Shown: positions 1 to 8,916 of the stretch, in pieces
How the letters are laid out: each line of letters starts with the position of its first letter
How positions within the stretch are numbered: position 1 is the stretch's first letter
Assembly: GCA_963705355.1 (NCBI GenBank)
Contig: OY970070.1
Location: 558,001-622,000, forward strand
Direction of reading: 5' to 3'
DNA length: 64,000 nt
DNA from: COMBO-56-21 sp963705355
GTDB taxonomy: Archaea > Thermoplasmatota > Thermoplasmata > UBA10834
The notes under the pieces: model-generated
Seen by the model: the letters and a program-made list of their open reading frames with translations, nothing else
What the model was told of the DNA's origin: nothing
Database searches by the model: none
Program-made: the position numbers and the translations under genes

Positions 1-840
1 GGGATCGTCGGTCAGGGCAATCATGCTTCCGCCACCGCCTGCCCCCGTCAGCTTCGCCCCGTAAGAGTGCGGCCTGCATGAGTCAACGAGCTTCTCGAGA
101 GTTGGATGGCCAACGCCGAGCTGGTTCAGGAGCGAATGGTTCTCCAGCATCAATGCCCCGAGCCTCTTCTTGTCGTTCTTCCTGATGGCGTCAACCCCCT
201 CGAGGACGATCTCGCCTATACGGTCGATCGCCTTCCTGGCATCGTCCCTGGAATCGACGAGCTTGCTCACCTTCGCCACGAGCGGGCCCGTTGCGGCGTG
301 GACCCCCGTGTATCCGACGACAAACCCCAGCTTCGGGACGTCGCAGTGATGAATGTTCCAGCTCCTCTCCCCCTTCTCGATCCTCCAGAGAAGCCCGTCA
401 AGTCTGTCTGGCGAGACGATGACCCCATGGCCGTGAGTCGATGTGGATGTATCAGTCGGGCTCGCCATCCCCTGGACCTTGTTCTCGACCTCGAATGCTT
501 TCCGGGCAACCGCCTCAGGCTCAAGTCGTCCCTTGGAGGCCATGATCGCGGCGACGCAGGACACCGTCACGGCCGCAGACGATCCCAGTCCGGAGCCTGA
601 CGGTATTCTCGATACTGTGTCCACATTTATCGGAGGGCCTCTCCACGCTTCGTCGAGGGATGCAGAGATGTATGCGTGATGCCTCTTCTTCATGGGATGA
701 CGATTGACAGAGTATTGATCTGCGGGACTTACGTCCGCCGTTATCCGAAGGTCGATTGCTAGTGCGAGGGCGGGCTTGCCGTAAACGACGGCATGCTCGC
801 CGAACAATATGATCTTGCCAGGCGCGGAGCACGTGGTCAT
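1..840 (-). CDS. mvk: mevalonate kinase (3' end beyond window)
   Basis: This cytosolic GHMP-family kinase phosphorylates mevalonate for isoprenoid lipid synthesis. The frame is open from the ATG at 840 to the window edge, giving 280 codons of an expected 300 or so, so only the C-terminus is missing. The N-terminus has the family start SAPGKIILFGEHAVVYG (residues 5-21). The nucleotide-binding glycine/serine loop PSGSGLGSSAA is at 80-90, and the third GHMP motif KLTGAGGGGSM is close to the cut end. A GGAGGGA ribosome binding site lies just before the start. The gene is divergent from HMG-CoA reductase, another mevalonate-pathway gene. Identification is firm; mevalonate kinase is preferred over other GHMP kinases from motif 1 and context. 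Confidence 0.93.
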   Translation of the reverse strand, partial: MTTCSAPGKIILFGEHAVVYGKPALALAIDLRITADVSPADQYSVNRHPMKKRHHAYISASLDEAWRGPPINVDTVSRIPSGSGLGSSAAVTVSCVAAIMASKGRLEPEAVARKAFEVENKVQGMASPTDTSTSTHGHGVIVSPDRLDGLLWRIEKGERSWNIHHCDVPKLGFVVGYTGVHAATGPLVAKVSKLVDSRDDARKAIDRIGEIVLEGVDAIRKNDKKRLGALMLENHSLLNQLGVGHPTLEKLVDSCRPHSYGAKLTGAGGGGSMIALTDDP

Positions 841-992
841 ATTGTCCCTCCAGACTCGAATCACGATATATCCTTTTCCGTTAGATGCTGGCCACCAGCT
901 CCCTGCGGTCCGCGACGCTCATTGCCGATGGGCCCCTGCAAAAGGATTAAGATTGGGTTACGGGGTTTTCCTCCGACCGGCACGGTGTCAAC

Positions 993-2270
993 ATGGCGCG
1001 CACATCTAGGATCGAGGGCTTCTACAGACTCAGCATGGCAGAACGACTTAGGATCGTGAAAGAGTTCGGCGGTCTCACAGACGAGGAGGCGCTCGCCCTG
1101 ACGGGCTTCGGAGGCCTCGACCCGTCGGTCCCCGACAAGATGATCGAGAATGCGATCGGGTCCTTTCAGCTGCCCCTTGGAATAGCGGTCAACTTCCTGA
1201 TCAACGGCAAAGACTACCTCATACCGATGGCGATAGAGGAGCCGTCGGTCGTCGCTGCGGCCTCAAACGCGGCGAAGATGGCCAGGAACAAAGGCGGATT
1301 CTTCACCAGCAGCACGACACCGATAATGATAGGTCAGGTCCAGCTCACAGGAATTAAGGATCCGAGCAGGGTCAAGCACATTATACTGGAGAAAAAACAA
1401 GAAGTGCTTGAACTGGCGAACAGGCAAGACCCGATGCTGGTGAAGTTGGGAGGGGGCGCCAAAGACCTAGAGGTCAGAGTCATCAACACTCTCCGAGGGC
1501 CGAACGTGATCGTGCACCTCCTTGTGGACGTTCGAGATGCGATGGGAGCCAATGCGGTGAACACGATGGCCGAGGCAGTTGCGCCGCTACTTGAGTCAAT
1601 ATCCGGAGGGAGAGTCCACCTCAGGATCCTCTCTAATCTGGCATCGCATCGGCTTGCCCGTGCACGCGCAATCTGGACCAAGGAAGCGATTGGTGGAGAG
1701 GATGTCGTGGATGGAGTAGTCGAGGCGTACGTTTTCGCCGAGGCCGACCCTTACCGATGCGCCACCCACAACAAAGGGATCATGAACGGCATAGACGCAG
1801 TCATACTGGCGACAGGGAATGACACTCGGGCGATCGAAGCCGGAGCGCATTCTTATGCCGCAAGGGCAGGCGGGTACAAACCGTTGACGACCTTCGAGAA
1901 AACGCCGGAGGGCGATCTCGTGGGCACGATAGAACTCCCGATGGCCGTGGGACTAGTCGGCGGTGCGACCAAGGTGCATCCCACCGCGAGAGCTTGCATC
2001 AAGCTGCTGGGCGTGAAGAACGCTCAGGAGCTCGGAGAGATCGTCGCTGCGGTTGGTCTTGCGCAGAACTTCGCGGCGCTCAGGGCTCTCGCCACGGTGG
2101 GAATCCAGAAAGGCCACATGACACTTCATGCGAAGAACATCGTGACGAGCGTCGGCTGCCCACCTGAGCTTGTGGACGAGGTCTGTCGGATCATCGTCTC
2201 CGAGAAGAAGATCCGCATGGACCGCGCGCAGGAAGTCATCGAAGAGCTCAAGACGAAGAAGCGCAAGTGA
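993..2270 (+). CDS. hmgA: HMG-CoA reductase, class II
   Basis: It reduces HMG-CoA to mevalonate, the committed step toward archaeal isoprenoid lipids. The 425-residue protein is soluble, with no membrane segment. The class II features are EEPSVVAAAS (82-91, catalytic Glu), DAMGANAVN (182-190) and the C-terminal HMTLHAKN (375-382), whose second His (379) is the expected general acid. Most archaea carry class I enzymes. Class II forms are known in Archaeoglobus and Thermoplasmatales and are thought to come from bacteria. The ATG at 993 follows a short leader with only a weak ribosome binding site. The gene diverges from mevalonate kinase across about 150 bp that must carry both promoters. Confidence 0.95.
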   Translation: MARTSRIEGFYRLSMAERLRIVKEFGGLTDEEALALTGFGGLDPSVPDKMIENAIGSFQLPLGIAVNFLINGKDYLIPMAIEEPSVVAAASNAAKMARNKGGFFTSSTTPIMIGQVQLTGIKDPSRVKHIILEKKQEVLELANRQDPMLVKLGGGAKDLEVRVINTLRGPNVIVHLLVDVRDAMGANAVNTMAEAVAPLLESISGGRVHLRILSNLASHRLARARAIWTKEAIGGEDVVDGVVEAYVFAEADPYRCATHNKGIMNGIDAVILATGNDTRAIEAGAHSYAARAGGYKPLTTFEKTPEGDLVGTIELPMAVGLVGGATKVHPTARACIKLLGVKNAQELGEIVAAVGLAQNFAALRALATVGIQKGHMTLHAKNIVTSVGCPPELVDEVCRIIVSEKKIRMDRAQEVIEELKTKKRK

Positions 2271-2336
2271 AAGACCGGCCCCGGCGTCGCTGATTTCGGA
2301 AAAGTATAAGCGGACAATAGCGATAATCTGGGAATC

Positions 2337-3029
2337 GTGGCCACACTGACCAACGGGGACATACTCGGCCTAGTCGGGGTCTACGGCTACGTGGCTTGCG
2401 TCGTGGCGCTCTCTTGGGCTTTGAGCAAGAGGATGAGCAATCCAAGAAAGCTAGTGCATATCCTCACCGGCGGAATCGTGTTTTTCTGGTGGAGCTTTGA
2501 CTCGAGGCTTGTGATGGCTGGCCTGGCGGCGTTTCCGTTCATACCGCTTCTGGCGCTAGCCACTCCTAGATCTCCCGTCGGATTTCTCCGCAGGAGTCCT
2601 CTAAGCGCGAGGGCATCTGAGGGCCATCCGTACGGCCTTGTCATGTATGCGACGTCCTGGACCATAATCGCCTATGCCCTGTTCGGAGATCTCGTCGCTG
2701 CATCGATCGCCATCGCCGCCATGTCCTTCGGGGATGGCATGGGGGAGCTGATCGGGCGACGCTTTGGGAAAAGGCAGTACATGCCTCACAGAACCGTCGA
2801 GGGCAGCCTTGCTGTGTTTCTCACGACCCTCGCGAGCATTGTCGTGATCTGTTGGTTCTACTTCGATGTAATTGGATATGCCGGAGGGAGCGCTCCGGCC
2901 CTGATGCTCCCCTTCGCTGCTGCAGTCGCCGGATTTGTGGCGCTCGTCGAGGCGGTCACGCCCGGATCGGTGGACAACCTGGTCATCCCGCTGGTGGTTG
3001 CGGGGTTCATGCACATCATGGGGGTCTAG
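2337..3029 (+). CDS. dolichol kinase / phosphatidate cytidylyltransferase-like membrane protein
   Basis: This is a 230-residue polytopic membrane protein of the SEC59/DGK1/phytol-kinase family, whose members use CTP to phosphorylate polyprenols or transfer CMP to lipids. Family signatures visible are RKLVHILTG near residue 37 and MSFGDGMGELIGRRFGK near 130, the latter a conserved nucleotide/Mg motif. About six hydrophobic segments can be seen. The start is GTG. It lies downstream of HMG-CoA reductase and abuts a thymidylate kinase, so an isoprenoid or lipid-carrier role is plausible. Its exact substrate (dolichol, phytol or a glycerolipid) cannot be read from the sequence. Confidence 0.75.
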   Translation: MATLTNGDILGLVGVYGYVACVVALSWALSKRMSNPRKLVHILTGGIVFFWWSFDSRLVMAGLAAFPFIPLLALATPRSPVGFLRRSPLSARASEGHPYGLVMYATSWTIIAYALFGDLVAASIAIAAMSFGDGMGELIGRRFGKRQYMPHRTVEGSLAVFLTTLASIVVICWFYFDVIGYAGGSAPALMLPFAAAVAGFVALVEAVTPGSVDNLVIPLVVAGFMHIMGV

Positions 3030-3031
3030 GA

Positions 3032-3625
3032 ATTAGGCTGATAGTTGTCGATGGTCTCGACGGCTGCGGCAAGGACACCCACGCTGATCGGATCCGCAAG
3101 CTGCTAGAGAGGCAGGGAGAGAAGGTCACCGTCTTCTCCCACCCATCCAGACGGCTGTTCGGAAGGCTCTCCAAGAGATTCCTCGAAGGCTCGGGCGCCA
3201 CGGCTAGATTGTTCGCGACTCTGTTCTTCGCCATGGATGTGCTCGCATCTGTGCGGTCGTACAATAGACAGAAATCGGGCACTGTGATCTTCGTCAGATA
3301 CCTCTTGGGTACCGCCTATCTACCAGAATCGCTTGCTCCGATGGGGTATCGGCTCTTCAGGAGTCTGCTGCCTTTTCCGGAAATCGCGCTGTTCATCGAC
3401 ATCGAACCCGAAGTCGCCAGGCGCAGGATCGCTTCAAGGGGTCACGCGCCTGAGATGTTCGAAACTCCTGAGAGACTAAGGGCCATCAGACGAGTGGCGA
3501 AATCACTCCTGGGGGAGGAATGGATCATCGTGGACAACAGCGAGGACGGCGAGGAACCTTTCAAGGAAGTCGAAAGAATGTTACGAGAACGTTCCGTCCT
3601 TTGGCCTGCAGTTGGAGTTTCCTGA
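3032..3625 (+). CDS. tmk: thymidylate kinase-like protein with a non-canonical start
   Basis: A P-loop kinase predicted to phosphorylate dTMP. The frame shows RLIVVDGLDGCGKDTHA at its N-terminus, the TMK Walker A region with Asp where Ser/Thr is usual, and a lid-like stretch RIASRGHAPEMFETPERLR near 130. The usual DR[YH] motif appears only as VRYLLGTAY. No ATG, GTG or TTG lies near the expected start; the nearest is a TTG about 180 bases upstream, inside the preceding gene. ATT at 3032 is chosen because it gives the family-like start (M)RLIVVDG and has a GGGGGT element 6 bases upstream; CTG at 3038 is an alternative. The last 45 bases overlap the convergent cation-efflux gene. Confidence 0.68.
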   Translation: MRLIVVDGLDGCGKDTHADRIRKLLERQGEKVTVFSHPSRRLFGRLSKRFLEGSGATARLFATLFFAMDVLASVRSYNRQKSGTVIFVRYLLGTAYLPESLAPMGYRLFRSLLPFPEIALFIDIEPEVARRRIASRGHAPEMFETPERLRAIRRVAKSLLGEEWIIVDNSEDGEEPFKEVERMLRERSVLWPAVGVS

Positions 3626-4549
3626 CCCGGCCTTCCTGCCAGCGAGCCGGTTCTCCGGGGACATCTTGCACATCTCGCAATTGGCATCGCAAGGCTCTAT
3701 GTGGATCACGATGATGCTTTTCGGAAGCTCCTTCTTGATGTCGTGCTCGAGGTCGTCGACGAGGTCGTGCCCCTCCTTGACGCTGAGATTTCTTGGCACG
3801 ACCATGTGCAAGTCTATCTGTCGCTCAGCGCCCATCTTCCTCGCCCTCAACCTGTGGAAGTTCAGGACCTCCGACTGGTGCTCCTTTATTATGCGCTCTA
3901 TGAGCCTGATCTCGGCCTCGGGAAGGCTCTTGTCCACCAGGCCCTCCGCGGATCGCCTGGTGATGTCGTACGCAGCGTGGATGATGAAGATCGCCACAAC
4001 CATCGCGACGGCCGGATCGAGCCAATCCATCTTGGTCAGCTGAATGAGCCCGAGGGCGATGAAGACACCGGCAGAGGTCCAAACATCGGTTCTGAGATGG
4101 TATGCGTCAGCTTCCAACGCCAGCGAGTCTGTCCTCTTGGCCACCTCAGTGAGCTTCTTCGAGACTGCGAAGTTCAAAACCGCGGAAACCCCCATGATGA
4201 TCATGCCAGCGTAGATTATGTCGGGCAACTTCGGATGGAAGAACTTCCAGCCAGCCTCATAGATGATCCAGGCAGCGGCGACGAATATCAGAACGCCCTC
4301 TATCATGCCAGAGAGGTTCTCGTACTTACCGTGGCCGTACCGGTGTTCCGTATCGGCGGGCTCAGCCGACTTCTTCACCGAATATCTGGCGATCAGAGCG
4401 GCCAAGAGATCTATCCCGGAGTGGAGGACCTCCGAAAGCACGGCCACCGAACCTGTCAGGGGCCATGCGATCAGTTTAAGAATCACAAGAGATGTGTTCG
4501 AATAAACCGACAGCCTCGCGATCGCGATCTTCTCTGTGGCTGCGTCCAT
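3581..4549 (-). CDS. cation diffusion facilitator (CDF) transporter
   Basis: A 322-residue inner-membrane divalent metal/proton antiporter. Six transmembrane segments precede a cytoplasmic C-terminal domain of about 90 residues. Metal-site residues typical of CDF proteins are present: HSGID in TM2 (residues 43-47) and HLRTD in TM5 near 150. A RYGHGKYE loop follows TM2, as in the family. The C-terminus adds a Cys-rich tail (CDANCEMC near 290) that could bind metal and is not universal. The HxxxD pattern in TM2 differs from the DxxxD of many iron and manganese exporters, but the metal cannot be assigned safely. The 3' end overlaps the thymidylate kinase gene tail to tail. Confidence 0.88.
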   Translation of the reverse strand: MDAATEKIAIARLSVYSNTSLVILKLIAWPLTGSVAVLSEVLHSGIDLLAALIARYSVKKSAEPADTEHRYGHGKYENLSGMIEGVLIFVAAAWIIYEAGWKFFHPKLPDIIYAGMIIMGVSAVLNFAVSKKLTEVAKRTDSLALEADAYHLRTDVWTSAGVFIALGLIQLTKMDWLDPAVAMVVAIFIIHAAYDITRRSAEGLVDKSLPEAEIRLIERIIKEHQSEVLNFHRLRARKMGAERQIDLHMVVPRNLSVKEGHDLVDDLEHDIKKELPKSIIVIHIEPCDANCEMCKMSPENRLAGRKAGSGNSNCRPKDGTFS

Positions 4550-4670
4550 TGGCAGGTTCGATAAGCCCGCTTGTACTTAGGTTTTGTTGCACGAATGTTG
4601 TTCGAATCGTAGTTCGAAACCATTATGGGTGTTCACTTGGATAAGGCGAATGTTCTCCGGAGAGATTCTC

Positions 4671-6251
4671 ATGGCGCAGGATGTTGGCCATTTCCTCGAT
4701 GAATTGCCCATCTGGAAGTTGAAGACGGTTGCGGCGGAGTTCAGAATCGACGTGTCCGCGTGCAGATACAAGCGGGACTTCGTCGAGAAGATCCGAGCCA
4801 AGAAGCTTACTGAACAACAGGTCAGAAACGCGCTAGCCAAAGCGAAGAACGAACCCACACAGACCGCGGAGGAAGCCGAGGTCCGAGAGATTGGGAAGGA
4901 GATCGAGGGGATCGCCCAAAGGCCAGTCGAACCAGCCGAGCTGCCTAAGGACGAAGAGAAGAAAGTCGAGAGGCACATAGATGAGGCGCTCACGATGAAG
5001 CCATCTTTCTTCGAAGTCGATTCGATGACCGAGGGCGCGCTCAACAAGATGATAGTCGGCGATTTCAACGATGCAATCCGACAGAGCCGAGAAGCGCGCA
5101 TGAAATGCCTAGAGTCTTTCAGCACGTTCCAAGTATACTCCGCGGCGGCCTCGATAAGGGCGGCAGACGAATTGCTCGCGAAGATTCCAGATGACAAGGG
5201 AAGGCTCGATCAGAGTCTTCGAACAGCTCTTGCGGCGGCAAAGCGGGCGTTCATTGGCGGATCGCCCAGACAGAGGGAAGAGGCTCTCGAGAATCTGGAG
5301 GAACTGGCCGCGAAGACATACAGCGCTTTCCTTGCTGGCACTGAGAGGGACGAGTCTGAGCTGAAGGACCTCCTCGCGGACTACGAGTCATTTGGTACCA
5401 GAACAGAGGAGCCACGGAAGTACCTCGAGATCGCTGCGAGCGCGAAGCAAGCGTTTGATTTCGCTCAGTATGAGAGATTCATGCAGGACGCAAGGGAACG
5501 CGCAGAGACTGCCAGGGACGTTCGAAAGAACGAGATCGAGAACTCGTTCCACCTTGTGCGGGCCTCGGCAGCGGAGGCGAAGGATATCGGGGCCGATACT
5601 ACATCGGCAGAGGCCGACTTCGCAAAGGCGAGGAAGGCCTTCGACGACGGAGCATTCAAGCGCGCGGTCGATCTCCTCGCATCGGTCGAAAGAGCCACCG
5701 ATGGGGCGCACCTCCGGCGCATAAGAGCCCAGAAGGAGCTCGAGTCGCGGCAGATGGAGAGGATCAGTTCCACGCTTCTTGAGTATGGTCCTATCCTCAG
5801 GGAGGCGTCGGGCTACGGCATGAACGTCCAGGAGAGCTTGTCCTACATAGACAGCGTTAGGAGCGCGCTCTCTAGAGATGATGTCGTCACTGCTGCGAAA
5901 TACGCTCGAAGGGTGAGGGAGAAGACGGATGCGATGGAGAAGGAGCTCGACCAGAAACGACTCGAGCTTGGTGTAATTCGGCACATCGACGGCGCGAGGT
6001 GCGGCAAGTGCGGCCAAGAATCCCTGTACTCTTATCCCAACGCAACGCAGAAATGCATCGAGTGCGGGCACGCCTTTCAAGCATCTCTGCCAGTGGCTGT
6101 TGGGAAGAGAGTGGAGGCACCGAAAAAGGCGGTTGAGGAATCCGCAACTGGCGGGACCGTCGAGAAAGACCAACCGCGGAAAAAGGTGGCCTCAAAGGAG
6201 TCGCCTGAGGAAAAGCCTGACAAGAAGAAAAAGGGCTTCTTCAAATGGTAG
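4671..6251 (+). CDS. uncharacterised helical protein with N-terminal SAP/Rho-N-like region and C-terminal zinc ribbon
   Basis: I do not recognise this 526-residue protein as a named family. Residues 1-60 form a short helical unit (PIWKLKTVAAEFRIDVSA, YKRDFVEKI) resembling SAP or Rho-N modules, which often bind nucleic acid. Residues 60-430 are charged, Glu/Lys-rich and mostly helical, likely coiled coil or TPR-like repeats. Near 435-465 a zinc ribbon is seen, CGKC with a later CIEC. The tail is Lys-rich and ends KKKKGFFKW. The ATG at 4671 is preferred over an in-frame ATG at 4650 because GGAGAG precedes it. The layout fits a large nucleic-acid- or ribosome-associated scaffold, but the role is unknown. 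Confidence 0.8.
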   Translation: MAQDVGHFLDELPIWKLKTVAAEFRIDVSACRYKRDFVEKIRAKKLTEQQVRNALAKAKNEPTQTAEEAEVREIGKEIEGIAQRPVEPAELPKDEEKKVERHIDEALTMKPSFFEVDSMTEGALNKMIVGDFNDAIRQSREARMKCLESFSTFQVYSAAASIRAADELLAKIPDDKGRLDQSLRTALAAAKRAFIGGSPRQREEALENLEELAAKTYSAFLAGTERDESELKDLLADYESFGTRTEEPRKYLEIAASAKQAFDFAQYERFMQDARERAETARDVRKNEIENSFHLVRASAAEAKDIGADTTSAEADFAKARKAFDDGAFKRAVDLLASVERATDGAHLRRIRAQKELESRQMERISSTLLEYGPILREASGYGMNVQESLSYIDSVRSALSRDDVVTAAKYARRVREKTDAMEKELDQKRLELGVIRHIDGARCGKCGQESLYSYPNATQKCIECGHAFQASLPVAVGKRVEAPKKAVEESATGGTVEKDQPRKKVASKESPEEKPDKKKKGFFKW

Positions 6252-6260
6252 GAACGGCCT

Positions 6261-6755
6261 CTACTTCTGCTCGGTCTTCCCGGCTGCCTGCTCCACGGCC
6301 AGTCCGCGGATCACATCGCCCCGAGTGATTATCCCCACGAGGACGTTCTTGTCCACAACCGGCAGTCGGTTGATGCCCTTCTGGACCATCTGAACGATGA
6401 CTTCATTCAGCGGGATGTCGGACGGGACGGTCACCACGTGTGTTGACATGACCTCCCTGACCGGTTTCTGCCCTATCTCATTGTACGCCTCGATGATCTC
6501 CCTCTGCGTGACCTCTTCCTGGAAGGCGATGCCGAGCGAGGATATGGAAGGGTAGATCAGACGCAAGTCCTTCTTGGTGGTCTTGAGCGACCGCAACACG
6601 TCCGCCTCGCTGAAGATGCCCACAATCTTTCCGCTCTCTACCACAGGGGCCCCGGAGATGTTGCGAAGGGCCAGAATCGCGGCCGCGTCTTTGACGAGTG
6701 TGTCCGGCGTGAAGGTCGTGACCGACTTGGTCATGACCTCTTTGACTTTGAGCAT
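6261..6755 (-). CDS. tandem CBS-domain protein
   Basis: A 164-residue cytosolic protein made of two CBS domains (about 1-60 and 90-150) joined by a long helical linker. Repeats of the CBS pattern are clear: VMTKSVTTF with GAPVV and GIFSEADVL in the first, VMSTHVVTV with INRLPVV and GIITRGDVI in the second. Such Bateman modules sense adenine nucleotides or S-adenosyl ligands and often regulate a partner; no partner domain is attached here. The ATG at 6755 follows GGGAGGT closely; an in-frame ATG at 6773 would add six residues. A second protein of the same layout lies at 33460-33987. It is convergent with the zinc-ribbon gene. Confidence 0.87.
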   Translation of the reverse strand: MLKVKEVMTKSVTTFTPDTLVKDAAAILALRNISGAPVVESGKIVGIFSEADVLRSLKTTKKDLRLIYPSISSLGIAFQEEVTQREIIEAYNEIGQKPVREVMSTHVVTVPSDIPLNEVIVQMVQKGINRLPVVDKNVLVGIITRGDVIRGLAVEQAAGKTEQK

Positions 6756-6841
6756 CGTACCTCCCTCGAACATCGTCGGGAAAGCTATAAATGTTTTCGG
6801 CCGGTTGTCTCAGACGGAATGAGCATCCAGGTTTTGAACGC

Positions 6842-7795
6842 ATGCAGGTAAAACTGAAGCCGATTGCGGATATGGAGATAAAGGAAGATATCAAGGTCAA
6901 GGACCTCACGAATCAGATGCTGGCCTCGGGGGGCTTCACAGCAAAGAAGCTTGGGCTGGCGTGCGAGATAGTCCGCAAGATGCTGAGGGAGAAGCAGTGC
7001 ACGGTCTTCCTTTCCTTCCCTGCGTGCATAATCTCCACCGGGACCAGGGGCGTCATAAAGAAGCTGGTCGAGGACAGGCTCGTGGACGTAGTAATCACCA
7101 CCTGCGGGACGCTTGACCACGACCTGGCAAGGGTCTGGCGCAAGTACTACCATGGCGATTTCATGATGGACGATGCCGACCTGCACAGGAAGGGCATCAA
7201 TAGGCTGGGCAACATCCTGATTCCGAACGAGAGCTACGGCATCGTACTCGAGCAGAAGATACAGCCCATACTGGCGGAGCTATACAAGGAAGGCAAGAAG
7301 ACCCTCTCGAGCAGGCAGCTCGCACACGAGTTCGGCCTCAGGATCAACGACAAGAAATCAATACTCTACTGGGCCTCGAGGAACGAGATCCCGGTCTTTG
7401 TGCCGGGGATCACGGACGGGGCTTTCGGTTCGCAACTCTGGCTTTTCAAGCAGCAACACCCCGACTTCAACATCGACGTGCTCAAGGACGAGCAAGAGCT
7501 CTCGGACATAGTGTTCACCTCCAAGAAGGCTGGGGCCATCATGATAGGCGGTGGCATCTCGAAGCATCATGTGATCTGGTGGAACCAGTTCAGAGGCGGG
7601 CTCGAATACGCCGTCTACCTGACCACGGCTGAGGAGTGGGACGGGTCCCTCTCAGGGGCCAGGATGAGGGAGGCGGTCTCCTGGGGCAAGGTGAAGGAGG
7701 ATGCACTTTACGTCACAGTCGAGGGGGATGCCACCATAACCCTGCCAATGCTGGCCAGCTCGGTCCTCGGTGAGGGCAGGCCAGGAAGACATTAA
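6842..7795 (+). CDS. dys: deoxyhypusine synthase
   Basis: It transfers the aminobutyl group of spermidine to a lysine of translation factor aIF5A, the first step of hypusine formation, using NAD. The 317-residue protein has the family NAD-site and active-site segments VVITTCGTLDHD, GAIMIGGGISKHH and EWDGSLSGARMREAVSWGKV; the lysine in SWGK (283) matches the catalytic lysine that forms the enzyme-substrate imine. An ATG at 6842 is chosen because it begins the conserved MQVKLKPI region. The gene is a strong archaeal/eukaryotic marker. The next gene starts within or just after its 3' end, suggesting co-transcription. Confidence 0.95.
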   Translation: MQVKLKPIADMEIKEDIKVKDLTNQMLASGGFTAKKLGLACEIVRKMLREKQCTVFLSFPACIISTGTRGVIKKLVEDRLVDVVITTCGTLDHDLARVWRKYYHGDFMMDDADLHRKGINRLGNILIPNESYGIVLEQKIQPILAELYKEGKKTLSSRQLAHEFGLRINDKKSILYWASRNEIPVFVPGITDGAFGSQLWLFKQQHPDFNIDVLKDEQELSDIVFTSKKAGAIMIGGGISKHHVIWWNQFRGGLEYAVYLTTAEEWDGSLSGARMREAVSWGKVKEDALYVTVEGDATITLPMLASSVLGEGRPGRH

Positions 7796-7841
7796 TATCG
7801 ATGATGAAAATACTCCATGTCCAATACAGGCGGAAGAGAAC

Positions 7842-8909
7842 ATGACCCCTAAGGAGATCGGCCCGGAGATTCCGTCGAACCAGGACCTTGCGGCTTTCGC
7901 AAAGGAGTACTACAAGTCCTACATGGAGGCCATCGAGGAGAAGAAACCGCAGACATACCCGAAGTTCGCGCAGGAGGCGCCATACACCATCCGCTCGTTC
8001 CTTCTCCCGAACGGGTGCATATGCATGATATTCAACTCGTCTGAAGAGCTGAAAACCGAGGGCGGAACGAAGGATTGGGATGAGGTCCAGGAGGTCATCG
8101 TCAAGGGAGTCGAACACTTCGCGGGCTTCTTCCCGTTCGAGGGGCGTTCGCTGGGCGATTGGAACAAGCGCGGCAGGCGGGACGCTCTCAGAGATGTCAG
8201 GCTCATGGACAAGTCGGACCTCGGCAAAGGCGGAGCCGAACTGGAGGGCATAATAGAGAACATCACGAAGATGGTCAAGGCCAACCCATGGCTCGGGAAA
8301 TCCGGGACCGAGATGGTCTCGACCCTCAGAGGCCTTGAGGGGAGGGTCAAGGGAGGCTTCCCAACCGTGGACGCGATAGCTGCTCTGCAGTCGCTGAAGG
8401 CATACGTGCCCGGGGCGGAGACCGTTACGATTGAGTTCCCGGACAAGGAGCTGCTCGAAGAGATATCCGATGGCGTGAAGAACATTGCGAACATCGAGAA
8501 CAAGCTCGAGATGATAGAGAACAGGATTTTCGAGATAGAGAAGGCCGCCCAGGCGCCTGACCTCACTTCCAAACTCGGCGACGCGCAGGACAGGATCGAG
8601 CGGCTAGAAAAGCAGCTCGAGAAGGTTTCGAACATTCTCACCATGCTCAACTCGAAGGTCGAGAGCTATTTCTCAAAGAGCGCCGAGAAGGAGAGGCAGG
8701 GCGACCTGGAGAAGAGGATCGAGGAACACACAACCAAGGCGCTCTCGCACGAGTCCAAGATCAGCGCGCTCGAGAAGGAGGCAGAGAACCTCGTCGAGGA
8801 GATGCGCAAGATGACCGCGAGGATGGAGAAGGACATCCACGACAGCAGGAAGAGAATTGCGCGCATGGAGAAGCACTTCGTCGACTTCGCCAAGTTAGTG
8901 CAAGAGTAA
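7842..8909 (+). CDS. uncharacterised protein with C-terminal coiled coil
   Basis: No family is recognised. The ATG at 7842 gives 355 residues; an upstream in-frame ATG at 7770 would overlap deoxyhypusine synthase by 26 bases. Residues 1-100 appear globular, with aromatic residues and the segment PYTIRSFLLPNGCICMIF. Residues 100-200 are mixed. From about 205 to the end the sequence has heptad-like hydrophobic spacing and is rich in Glu, Lys and Arg, which indicates a long coiled coil (IENKLEMIENRIFEIEKA and similar). It is probably cytosolic and oligomeric. It sits 7 bases before an isopropylmalate-dehydrogenase-family gene, so co-expression is likely, but no function follows from that. Confidence 0.8.
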   Translation: MTPKEIGPEIPSNQDLAAFAKEYYKSYMEAIEEKKPQTYPKFAQEAPYTIRSFLLPNGCICMIFNSSEELKTEGGTKDWDEVQEVIVKGVEHFAGFFPFEGRSLGDWNKRGRRDALRDVRLMDKSDLGKGGAELEGIIENITKMVKANPWLGKSGTEMVSTLRGLEGRVKGGFPTVDAIAALQSLKAYVPGAETVTIEFPDKELLEEISDGVKNIANIENKLEMIENRIFEIEKAAQAPDLTSKLGDAQDRIERLEKQLEKVSNILTMLNSKVESYFSKSAEKERQGDLEKRIEEHTTKALSHESKISALEKEAENLVEEMRKMTARMEKDIHDSRKRIARMEKHFVDFAKLVQE

Positions 8910-8916
8910 GGCGGAC

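Noticed and set aside
3701..4564. Long plus-strand open frame opposite the cation efflux gene
   Set aside because: It has no recognisable domain and lies wholly antisense to a clear transporter; open antisense frames are common in this GC-rich sequence.
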